Part shown: piece after piece, positions 7,021 through 14,314 of the stretch
Position numbering within the stretch: position 1 is the stretch's first letter
Layout: the number at the start of each line of letters is the position of its first letter
Assembly (NCBI GenBank): GCA_964640725.1
Contig: CAZXIJ010000045.1
Coordinates: 1-19,869, forward strand
Source of the DNA: CALHVX01 sp964640725
GTDB taxonomy: Bacteria > Pseudomonadota > Gammaproteobacteria > Pseudomonadales > Azotimanducaceae
DNA: 19,869 bases
Direction: 5' to 3'
Made by a program: the position numbers and the translations under genes
The notes under the pieces: model-generated
Databases searched by the model: none
The model's input: the letters and a program-made list of their open reading frames with translations, nothing else
Told to the model about the DNA's origin: nothing

Positions 7021-8286
7021 CTAGTCGCCCATGCAGTAGGCTGCGGTTTCCGCGAAGACGCGGCGCAGGCTATGACCGTTGTTCTGGAAGGAGGTCACGA
7101 TCGCGTCGACCTCGCTCCGGTCGGCACTGTCCCGGGGCGGCCGCAGACAGACGTTCTCAAACACTTTCTCGACCTGGCACTGAGCAAAGGCCTGGCTCTG
7201 GGCCAGTTCCCGGCCCATGGACTTGGCGCCGTTGCCGCTGCCGGGCAGGGCGGTATCCCAGCCAATCACGGCGTTCTGCCCGGCCCGCCAGTAGTTTGAC
7301 CAGGCGTCGTCCGGGGTCTGGAAGCCGTGCTCGAAGTTGTTGGCGTTGTTGAAATACTTCGAGGTCACTCGGGTCCCGGTCACCGGGTCTGTCGTGCCCG
7401 AGTCGTTGTAGGTGATCGCGCCGTTCTCGCCGGTCGGGTCGACATCGACGTTGTAGCTGTAGTCGTAGTACGCGAAAGCCTGAGCCAGCGGATCCATACC
7501 GGAGTGACAGCCGACGCAGTTGTTCAGAAACACCCGGGCGTCGCCGCCGGGGCTGCGGGAGACGTCCTGGCGGATGCGGTCTGGCGCCCGGGACGTGTCG
7601 TGGACCTGTTCCAGATCCCGGCAGAGGTGATTGAGCAGCGTGAAGCGGAACATCGCCCGGTTGGTACCGTCGATAAAGAACGACTTTGCTGCGGCGCGCG
7701 AGGTGATGACGCCGGCCGTCGCTTCGGCAGGCAAGCCGCTGACCGAAGACTGCGTGCGCGGCTCGAGCACCGCCTGCAGGTCGGCAGTTTCCAGCGCTTC
7801 GTAGTGGGCGTTGCTGCTGGTCGAGTAGGCCGGCACGCCGGCGCCGGTGCCAACGTAGACCAGGTCTTCCGACAAGATACCGCGGAAGTCACGGTCATCG
7901 CGAACCATGCCGATGATCGTGGCAGTGTAGTCGTTCAGCGCGACAAAGACGCTTTCGTCCCGGTTGGTCCAGGGCGCCGCGAAGTTCCGCAGCGTGACGC
8001 TGTAGAACTCTGGCTGCTGGGTCGCGAGCAGGGCCGCGGCGACCGGATTGCCGCCGTCGATCGCCGCCGCCATGTCGTCCAGTAACGATGCATCTGCCGG
8101 CACGCCGGTGATGCGATCGTGGATTCGTTTGGCCTGGTCGCGACTGTCCGCTGTCGCCAGGTTGGATCCGGTGATCACCGCAACGCTGAGCAGTACCGAC
8201 AGGGCGGTTCTGAACAGGTTCGAGGATCCGGCACTACTACTCGCCGATCGCCGGGTAGGCTGATCGGTCCATGCCATAAAGGGCAT
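7021..8286 (-). CDS. DUF1588-like mono-haem periplasmic protein
   Basis: 421 aa, first gene of the leftward operon. A long basic N-region (about 28 residues) precedes a hydrophobic segment (29-45) and a likely cleavage after NLATA, so it should be periplasmic. A single CxxCH (CVGCH 257-261) is followed by SGMDPLAQAFAYYDY, the pattern of DUF1588-type domains (CxxCHxxxDPLGFALExFD). Such domains usually come in DUF1592/1588/1585 haem proteins encoded with DUF1501 partners. The conserved NFAAPWTNRDESVFV block (101-115) and the C-terminal LRRVFAETAAYCMGD complete it. AGGGAG lies 8 nt upstream of the chosen ATG. The next gene begins 13 bp after its stop. Substrate and partners are not determinable from sequence; a role as electron carrier for the DUF1501 protein is inference. 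Confidence 0.75.
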   Translation of the reverse strand: MPFMAWTDQPTRRSASSSAGSSNLFRTALSVLLSVAVITGSNLATADSRDQAKRIHDRITGVPADASLLDDMAAAIDGGNPVAAALLATQQPEFYSVTLRNFAAPWTNRDESVFVALNDYTATIIGMVRDDRDFRGILSEDLVYVGTGAGVPAYSTSSNAHYEALETADLQAVLEPRTQSSVSGLPAEATAGVITSRAAAKSFFIDGTNRAMFRFTLLNHLCRDLEQVHDTSRAPDRIRQDVSRSPGGDARVFLNNCVGCHSGMDPLAQAFAYYDYSYNVDVDPTGENGAITYNDSGTTDPVTGTRVTSKYFNNANNFEHGFQTPDDAWSNYWRAGQNAVIGWDTALPGSGNGAKSMGRELAQSQAFAQCQVEKVFENVCLRPPRDSADRSEVDAIVTSFQNNGHSLRRVFAETAAYCMGD

Positions 8287-8571
8287 AGGATTCGCTCCCT
8301 AATCTGGTTAACGCCAGCTCGTTACATTTCGGCTGGTGCTACTGCAACCGGCGCCAATCCCTTGAGCGCCTTGATTCATCCACGGAGCAGGTTCACGGAA
8401 TTGTGAGCAGAAAGCTGTGATTTGTCGCACATCGTAAGTGCTGTTGGACGCGGTGACCGTTCAGGACGTCCGTGCGGCGAGAGCCTGCGGGCTGTGCGCG
8501 GCGTCACGTAAAGCTGTAAGGACCTTGTGAAAGAATGCGTCGCATCACCGGTCTTGTGCTGAGGTTTTTCT
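8287..8571. promoter_or_regulatory. divergent control region of the haem/barrel cluster with CRP-like site
   Basis: This 285-bp region separates the two divergent arms and holds no credible gene. TGTGA at 8416-8420 and GCACA at 8427-8431 are six bases apart, one mismatch from the CRP consensus. TCAC at 8393-8396 and GTGA at 8403-8406 form an adjacent opposite-order palindrome around GGAATT, and GGACGTCC at 8464-8471 is an 8-bp palindrome. I could not assign -10/-35 boxes with confidence for either direction. Placement suggests one regulator could control both arms. Confidence 0.45.
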
Positions 8572-8673
8572 GTGGTAGCACGCCCTGACCCGCGTAATGA
8601 CGCCGCGACATTCTGCGAACGGCGCACCGCGACATCGACGCTTGCAACGCATCGCCCCGGGCGCGGCGCCATC

Positions 8674-11358
8674 ATGGGCGGCACTCGGGCCGCTGTGCTG
8701 TTGAGTGCAGCGCTCGTGCTGGGCGCCTGTGGCGGCGGCTCTGAAGGGGGCGGCAGCGAAGGGCTTGGCGGCGGTCAGGACCCGGATCCGGTACTGGTCG
8801 ACTTTCCGATCGCGTACGTGAAGCGGCCAGTCGTGACCAACGACAACGGCGACCTGATGACCACGGAAGTCCGTCGCGCAACCGAATTTTTTCCCGGCGC
8901 CGAGCTGTTTATGCGTGATCGCGCATCGCCGAGCGCGCCGGAACGATCGATTACTGCCGGCCTTTTTGAAGACGACGAAGACGGCAATCCGGCGCTTTAC
9001 GATGTGAAGGACCTGGATATCTCTGCCGACGGCCAGCGGGTCGTCTTCGCGCTGCGCGCGCCGGAAGACCCCGATCTGGACGATGACGAGCAGCCCACCT
9101 GGAACATCTGGCTGTTCGATGCGGCCGAGGGAACGGTGACGCGGCTCATCGACTCTGACCTGGTGGCGGAAGACGGCCAGGACATCTCGCCGCGCTTTAT
9201 GCCCGATGGCCGCATTCTGTTTTCTTCGACCCGGCAGCGTTTTTCCAAGGCCGTGCTGCTGGACGAAGGCAAGCCGCAGTTTTCGGCGCTTGACGAAGAC
9301 CGGGACGAACCGGCCTTGACGCTGCATGTCATGCAGGCAGACGGATCTGAGATTCAGCAGATCACCTACAACCAAAGCTCCGACTTCGATCCCATGATCG
9401 ACAAGAACGGGCAGGTGGTCTACGCCCGCTGGGACAACACCGGTGGCAGTGACCAGATCAGCCTGTATCGGGTCAACCCGGACGGCACAAACAATGAACT
9501 GCTGTACGGCTTTCATAGCCACGACACTGGGCCGGACGGGCAGAACGTGGAGTTTGTGGAGCCCCGGGAAATGCCTGACGGCCGCATGCTGGTGATGCTG
9601 CGACCGGGCGGCGCGCAGGCGCGTCTGGGCGCGCTGCCGGTCGCGATCGACACCGATGCCTATGTGGAGCATGACCAGCCGACCTTTGATAACGCGGGCC
9701 TGCTTGCCGATGCGCAGGAAATCCTCATACCGGGCGACCTGACTCTGGACGAAGATCGGCCGCCCCTGCAGGGCCGCTACGCGGCGGTGAACCCCCTGTT
9801 CGACGGCACGAATCGCCTGATCGTGTCCTGGAGCCAGTGTCTGCTGCGCGATACCACCAGCGATCCGGAAGACCCGATCATCTTGCCCTGCACAGACGAC
9901 AATCTGGCAGATCCAAATTTTGTGGAAGCCGACCCGAGCTACGGTGTCTGGATTCACGATCTGGACGAAGAGACGCAGCAGCCGATCGTCACGCCGGAGC
10001 CCGGCGAGGTGTACTCGGAAGTGGTCGTGCTGGATAACCGCACGCTGCCACCGGTGCTCCTGGACGGCGTGCCGGGGCTGGATCTGGATGCAGATCTGTT
10101 CGCCGAGAGCGCCGCTGTGCTCCACATTCGCAGTGTCTACGATTTTGATGGCACCGCGGCGGCTGATCTCGTCGTATTGAGCGACCCGCTGCAAACGACA
10201 GCGGCCGAGCGGCCGGCGCGCTTCCTGCGGATCGTAAAGGCAGTCTCCCTGCCCGATGATGATCTGGTCGATCTGCCGGGGACAGCCTTCGGCCGCAGCC
10301 AGGCGAACGGCATGCGCGAAGTGCTCGGTTACGCCGACATCGAGCCGGACGGTTCCGTCAAGGTGAAGGTGCCTGCGAATGTCGCTTTCGCCATCGAGGT
10401 GCTGGACGCCAACGGCCGGCGCATCTCGGAGCGTCACGGCAATTGGCTGCAGCTGCGACCGGGCGAGGAGAGCACCTGCAATGGCTGCCACAGCACCGAC
10501 AGCGAGCTGCCCCACGGTCGCGCAGACGCCGAGGCGCCCAGCGCCAATGAGGGCGCGACGGCCGATGGCTCGCCGTTTCCGAACACTGAGCCGGCGCTCT
10601 TTGCGAATCTTGGCGAAACCATGGCCGAGGTTCGGGCACGAGTGAACGGCGTGCCGGATCTGGCGGTAGACATCGCCTACGACGATCTCTGGACTGATCC
10701 GAATGTGCGCGCGAAAGACGCCTCCTTTGCCTACCTGTATTCCGATCTGCCGTCCACGGCACCCGTCGATGGCGGCTGTGTGACCAACTGGACCGCCCTG
10801 TGCCGCATCACGATTCACTACGAGACGCACATTCATCCGCTGTGGAGCGCTGACCGCCAGCGATTCGACGCCGGCGGCGCGCTGATCGGCGACGATACCT
10901 GCACCAGCTGCCATGCGCCGGTGGATGCGGCGGCGATGGTTCAGGTGCCGGCCAGCCAGCTGGATCTTTCGGACGGCCCCTCGCCGGACGAAGCAGATCA
11001 TTTCCTGAGCTATCGCGAGCTGCTGTTCCAGGACAACGAGCAGGAAGTGGTGGACGGCGCGCTCATTGATCGGCTGGTGCCGGTGCTTGATGGCAACGGC
11101 AACCCGGTGTTTGAAACCGATGCCGATGGCAATCAGGTGTTGGATGCCGGGGGCAACCCGATCCCGCTCACGCAGACCGTGGGCGTTGCGCCGCCCTTGC
11201 GGGTGCTCGGGGCCAACGCCAGCCCGGAATTTTTTGACCGGTTCGCCCCGGGGGGCAGCCATGCAGGCTACCTGAACCCGGGCGAGCTGAAATTGCTGTC
11301 TGAGTGGTCGGATATCGGCGCCCAGTACTACAACGATCCCTTTGTGGTCCCGCAGTAA
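8674..11358 (+). CDS. di-haem lipoprotein with beta-propeller and HzsA-related domain
   Basis: 894 aa from the chosen start. The lipoprotein signal is compact (MGGTRAAVLL... LGAC, C19), followed by a Gly/Ser linker. Residues about 100-300 contain PD40/TolB-like propeller blades (DISADGQRVVF, PRFMPDGRILFSSTR, PMIDKNGQVVYARWD). The block DGSVKVKVPANVAFAIEVLDANG...LRPGEESTCNGCH resembles the middle domain of the hydrazine synthase alpha subunit, found in 'HzsA-related' proteins. The two haem sites are CNGCH (602-606) and CTSCH (743-747). The protein ends SEWSDIGAQYYNDPF. It is likely an anchored periplasmic or surface haem protein; hydrazine chemistry should not be assumed. A GTG at 8572 in frame has GAGG 7 nt upstream and would add 34 residues before the signal, whereas the ATG at 8674 has no good ribosome-binding site. 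The start is therefore open. First gene of a rightward operon. Confidence 0.85.
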   Translation: MGGTRAAVLLSAALVLGACGGGSEGGGSEGLGGGQDPDPVLVDFPIAYVKRPVVTNDNGDLMTTEVRRATEFFPGAELFMRDRASPSAPERSITAGLFEDDEDGNPALYDVKDLDISADGQRVVFALRAPEDPDLDDDEQPTWNIWLFDAAEGTVTRLIDSDLVAEDGQDISPRFMPDGRILFSSTRQRFSKAVLLDEGKPQFSALDEDRDEPALTLHVMQADGSEIQQITYNQSSDFDPMIDKNGQVVYARWDNTGGSDQISLYRVNPDGTNNELLYGFHSHDTGPDGQNVEFVEPREMPDGRMLVMLRPGGAQARLGALPVAIDTDAYVEHDQPTFDNAGLLADAQEILIPGDLTLDEDRPPLQGRYAAVNPLFDGTNRLIVSWSQCLLRDTTSDPEDPIILPCTDDNLADPNFVEADPSYGVWIHDLDEETQQPIVTPEPGEVYSEVVVLDNRTLPPVLLDGVPGLDLDADLFAESAAVLHIRSVYDFDGTAAADLVVLSDPLQTTAAERPARFLRIVKAVSLPDDDLVDLPGTAFGRSQANGMREVLGYADIEPDGSVKVKVPANVAFAIEVLDANGRRISERHGNWLQLRPGEESTCNGCHSTDSELPHGRADAEAPSANEGATADGSPFPNTEPALFANLGETMAEVRARVNGVPDLAVDIAYDDLWTDPNVRAKDASFAYLYSDLPSTAPVDGGCVTNWTALCRITIHYETHIHPLWSADRQRFDAGGALIGDDTCTSCHAPVDAAAMVQVPASQLDLSDGPSPDEADHFLSYRELLFQDNEQEVVDGALIDRLVPVLDGNGNPVFETDADGNQVLDAGGNPIPLTQTVGVAPPLRVLGANASPEFFDRFAPGGSHAGYLNPGELKLLSEWSDIGAQYYNDPFVVPQ

Positions 11359-11376
11359 AGGAAGGCGAACTGACTG

Positions 11377-12159
11377 ATGGAGAAGGATGCTCCGAGCCCC
11401 ATGCGATCGCTGATAGGGCCTCTTTTGCTGGTTGGTGCACTGGTTGCCGCGCTGTCTGCGCCGGCAAGTCACGCGCTGTTCGATGAGTACACACCGAACG
11501 TGCTCGTCTCTGATCCCTACATCGAGCTGCGCACCGGGCCAGGACGCGGCTACCCGATCTTTTTCGTGGCCGGGCAGGGCGACGAAGTCACCATGCTCAA
11601 GCGCAAGACCCAGTGGTTCAAGGTCAAAACCCCGCGGGGCAAGGAAGGCTGGGTCCACATCTCGCAGATGTCGCACACGCTGAACCTGGACGGCGAGCCC
11701 ATCGATTTCCGGGAGCTGTCCATTGGCGATTTCGGCAAGCGCCGCTGGGAATTCGGGATGGGCGGCGGCGATTTTGGCGGTGCTGCAACCGTGTCCGGCT
11801 ATCTGGGCTTCGCGCTGACACCGAACATCAGCCTGCAGCTGGAAGGCACGCAGATTCTGGGCAATTTCTCCGATGGCCTGATGGGCACGGCGAACATCGT
11901 GATGTACCCGTTTCCGAGCTGGCGCATCTCGCCGTTTTTCACCATCGGCACCGGCATCATTCGAACGGAACCGCAATCCACTATCGTGCAGGCAGAGGAC
12001 CGGGAGGACGAGATCGTCCACGCCGGCGTCGGCGCGAACATCTACATCAGCGATCGATTTATCTGGCGCATGGAATACAAGCGCCACACGGTATTGACGA
12101 GTCGGGACGACAACGAAGAGATCAATCAATGGAAAACCGGATTCAGCGTCTTTTTCTAG
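11377..12159 (+). CDS. SH3-domain/outer-membrane beta-barrel fusion protein
   Basis: 260 aa. The signal peptide probably ends SHA (near residue 33). Residues about 41-98 form a bacterial SH3 domain (VSDPYIELRTGPGRGYPIF...GDEVTMLKRKTQWFKVKTPRGKEGWVHISQM). From about 118 to the end, alternating strands with Gly/aromatic pattern and a terminal FSVFF indicate a small outer-membrane beta-barrel with a BAM-type terminal Phe. The SH3 part could contact peptidoglycan or a partner in the periplasm; that is inference. AAGGAAGG lies about 11 nt before the ATG, and the gene starts 18 bp after the HzsA-related gene, so they are one operon. The next gene begins inside its 3' end. Confidence 0.82.
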   Translation: MEKDAPSPMRSLIGPLLLVGALVAALSAPASHALFDEYTPNVLVSDPYIELRTGPGRGYPIFFVAGQGDEVTMLKRKTQWFKVKTPRGKEGWVHISQMSHTLNLDGEPIDFRELSIGDFGKRRWEFGMGGGDFGGAATVSGYLGFALTPNISLQLEGTQILGNFSDGLMGTANIVMYPFPSWRISPFFTIGTGIIRTEPQSTIVQAEDREDEIVHAGVGANIYISDRFIWRMEYKRHTVLTSRDDNEEINQWKTGFSVFF

Positions 12160-12788
12160 CGCTTACGTGTACGGCGGCTCTGGCTGCTTCCTGGAACGCC
12201 CAAGCAGCAACGGATCCCGAGGATCTGGAGCTCGAGCCCCTGGCTGTGCGGGAGCCGGACCGGCGGCAGGTCGAAGTCGACCAGCTCGATACGGAAGATA
12301 TCGAAGTGGGTGTCTTCGGCGGCCTGCTGAGCGTGCAGGACTTTGGCAGCGATACGGTGACGGGCCTGCGTCTGGCTTATCACATTACCGAGGACTTCTT
12401 TGTCGAAGGCACCTACGGGCAGGGCACGCTGGGCGAGACCAGCTTTGAGCGGCTCAGCGGTGGCGCACAGATTCTGACAGACGAAGAGCGGGACCTGAGC
12501 TACTACAACGTTTCTCTGGGCTGGAACATCTTTCCGGGCGAATCGTTTGTCGGCGGGCGCTTTGCCTTCAAGGGCGGGCTGTACCTGGTCGGCGGCGTTG
12601 GCAGCACCGATTTTGGCGGCGACAACCGGTTCACCATCAATGCCGGCGTGGGCTATCGCCTGATCGCAACGGACTGGCTGGCACTGCACGTCACCGTTCG
12701 CGATCATTTTTTCGAGAGCGATTTGCTGGGCGAGAACGACACCTACCACAACCTTGAGCTGACCGGCGGTCTGACGGTCTTTTTCTAG
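12129..12788 (+). CDS. outer-membrane beta-barrel protein
   Basis: 219 aa. The Sec signal peptide (MENRIQRLFLALTCTAALAA... NAQA) is followed by an acidic linker (EDLELEPLAV to DQLDTEDIEVG). About eight amphipathic strands follow and the protein ends LTVFF. It resembles the outer-membrane beta-barrel domain (OMP_b-brl) family and parts of the preceding barrel (HAGVGANIYISDRF against NAGVGYRLIATDWL), so the two may be paralogues. The ATG lies 31 nt inside the preceding gene, with GAAGAG 8 nt upstream, implying translational coupling. The frame is open much further upstream, but the signal peptide fixes this start. The substrate or pore role is unknown. Confidence 0.8.
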   Translation: MENRIQRLFLALTCTAALAASWNAQAATDPEDLELEPLAVREPDRRQVEVDQLDTEDIEVGVFGGLLSVQDFGSDTVTGLRLAYHITEDFFVEGTYGQGTLGETSFERLSGGAQILTDEERDLSYYNVSLGWNIFPGESFVGGRFAFKGGLYLVGGVGSTDFGGDNRFTINAGVGYRLIATDWLALHVTVRDHFFESDLLGENDTYHNLELTGGLTVFF

Positions 12789-12818
12789 ACCGAACTGCAG
12801 GAACACAGGAGTACCCTC

Positions 12819-13097
12819 ATGCGCAAACTGACCTTCAAGTCGTTGCCGCTGTCTCGTCCCCTTCGTCGTCGCGCCGCTATGGCCCTTGCGCTCGGTCTGC
12901 TGCTGGGGGCTGGCGGATGTTCGTCCATGAAGATCGAGCCCTGGGTCAGCCCCTACGAGCGAAACAATCTGGCGGACCCGATCATGAGCTTCAGCCGGGC
13001 TCAGGTCGCCGATGCCTATCTGCATCATGTCTATCAGGCTCGGGAAGGCGCCCGCGGCGCTGAAGGCGGCAACGGAGGTGGTTGTGGCTGCAACTAA
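12819..13097 (+). CDS. DUF4266 family small lipoprotein
   Basis: 92 aa. A strongly basic N-region (RPLRRR), a hydrophobic core and a lipobox-like AGGC (C34) give a mature lipoprotein of about 59 residues. The mature part, WVSPYERNNLADPIM, then HHVYQAREGARGAEGG and the terminal GGGCGCN, is typical of DUF4266, whose genes usually precede DUF3570 genes, as here. The Cys-containing tail could bind metal or be crosslinked, but no function is established. A good CAGGAG ribosome-binding site lies 7 nt before the ATG, 30 bp after the preceding barrel gene. Its last codons contain the ribosome-binding site of the next gene. Confidence 0.88.
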   Translation: MRKLTFKSLPLSRPLRRRAAMALALGLLLGAGGCSSMKIEPWVSPYERNNLADPIMSFSRAQVADAYLHHVYQAREGARGAEGGNGGGCGCN

Positions 13098-14247
13098 GCA
13101 CGCTAACCGCATGAATTGCTGGCAGGCGCTATTCGCCGGGCTGGCCCTCGTGCTCGCGGGGGCGGCACAGGCTGCCGTGTTGCCCGAGGATCGCGCGGAC
13201 GTGATGTATCACGGTTACAGCGGCGGCGGCCTTGATGTGAGCGGGCCATCGGTGCTGGTGCGCAAGGCGTACAAGGACAAAGCGTCGGTGTGGGCCAACT
13301 ACTACGTTGACATGATTACCAGCGCCTCGATCGACGTGCAGACCTCGGCCAGCGAGTACACCGAAGAACGCAAGGAAAAGAGCCTGGGCGTCGACTACCT
13401 GTACGGCAAAACGTTCATGGGGCTGTCGTACACGAATTCGGAAGAGAGCGACTATTCCGCCAACTCGGTGCGCTTTGGCATCAGTCAGGACTTCTTTGGC
13501 GATCTGACGACCCTTGGCATCAGCTACGCGCGGGGTTGGGACACGGTGCGCCGGAACGGCGACGAGGTGTTCGAAGAAGAGGCCAAACGCCAGATCTACC
13601 GGGTGGACCTCACTCAGGTCCTGACCCGCAACATGATCTTCAATCTGAACTACGAAGGCGTCACGGACGAGGGCTTTCTGAATAACCCCTACCGCCAGGT
13701 CCGCTTTCTGGACCCGTCGTCCTCGCGCGGCTACAGCTTTGAGCCGGAGCTCTATCCGCGGACTCGAACCAGCAGCGCCATCGCTGGCCGGACCATGTAC
13801 TACCTGCCCTACCGGGCCGCCCTCAAGGGCGAGTTCAGGCACTACCAGGACACCTGGGGCATCACGGCCTGGAACGCCGAGATCGCCTACGTGCACCCCC
13901 TGGCTCAGGGCTGGACCTTCGACCTCAAGTATCGCTTCTATACCCAGACCGCAGCGGACTTCTACTCGGACCTGTTCCCTCGCCAGTCAGCCCAGAATTT
14001 TCTGGCCCGGGACAAGGAACTCAGTACCTTTGACACCCATACCCTGGGCGCCGGGGTCACCTACGAGTTCGAGACGCGTTTCCTGCCGTTCTTCAAGCGC
14101 GGCAACGCGAGCCTGTTCGTGGACTACATGTACTTTGGCTACGATGACTTCCGGGATGCCCGGGATACGGAGTCAGCGCCGGGGGAAGAGGTCCTTTACG
14201 ACTTCGATTCCTTCGTGATCCGGGCTTTCGTGTCCTTTTTCTTCTAG
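13084..14247 (+). CDS. DUF3570 outer-membrane protein
   Basis: 387 aa from GTG 13084. A signal peptide (n-region KHANR, core LFAGLALVLAGAAQA) is followed by VLPEDRADVMYHGYSGGG and a barrel of repeated amphipathic strands ending FVSFFF. DUF3570 features are clear: GPSVLVRKAYKDKASVWANYYVDM, SASIDVQTSASEYTEER, LGYTNSEESDY-like and FYSDLFPRQSAQNFLARDKELSTF. It is predicted to be an outer-membrane protein of unknown transport or assembly role, functionally linked to DUF4266. Two starts are possible. The GTG at 13084 has GGAGG 5 nt upstream and overlaps the DUF4266 gene by 14 bp. The ATG at 13111 would lie outside ribosome-binding range but still leave a signal peptide. GTG is preferred. Last gene of the operon; no terminator hairpin seen after it. 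Confidence 0.88.
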   Translation: MAATKHANRMNCWQALFAGLALVLAGAAQAAVLPEDRADVMYHGYSGGGLDVSGPSVLVRKAYKDKASVWANYYVDMITSASIDVQTSASEYTEERKEKSLGVDYLYGKTFMGLSYTNSEESDYSANSVRFGISQDFFGDLTTLGISYARGWDTVRRNGDEVFEEEAKRQIYRVDLTQVLTRNMIFNLNYEGVTDEGFLNNPYRQVRFLDPSSSRGYSFEPELYPRTRTSSAIAGRTMYYLPYRAALKGEFRHYQDTWGITAWNAEIAYVHPLAQGWTFDLKYRFYTQTAADFYSDLFPRQSAQNFLARDKELSTFDTHTLGAGVTYEFETRFLPFFKRGNASLFVDYMYFGYDDFRDARDTESAPGEEVLYDFDSFVIRAFVSFFF

Positions 14248-14276
14248 GGCACTGCATCGAGCGGGGGCAGGGTGCG

Positions 14277-14282
14277 TATAAT
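14277..14282 (+). promoter_or_regulatory. candidate gltX promoter (-10 box)
   Basis: TATAAT is a perfect -10 box, 32 bp before the gltX ATG and just after the DUF3570 gene. It is followed by the GC-rich discriminator TCGCGCCC, typical of growth-regulated genes. The -35 (about 14253-14259) is poor. It implies gltX is transcribed separately from the envelope cluster. Confidence 0.5.
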
Positions 14283-14314
14283 TCGCGCCCTTCAGACCAC
14301 AGCTGCCCGCGCCC

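Noticed and set aside
4320..7352. Very long open frame (about 1010 codons) on the + strand
   Set aside because: It is antisense to two convincing haem-protein genes, is rich in Arg/Gly/Ala/His, has no domain or signal, and reflects the GC-rich third-codon bias of the minus-strand genes.
8545..12129. Open frame of about 1194 codons on the minus strand
   Set aside because: It lies opposite the HzsA-related and SH3-barrel genes, which have signal peptides, haem motifs and ribosome-binding sites. The antisense product shows no recognisable domain.
13129..13896. Minus-strand open frame opposite DUF3570
   Set aside because: Antisense shadow of a well-supported outer-membrane protein gene, with no ribosome-binding site or domain.
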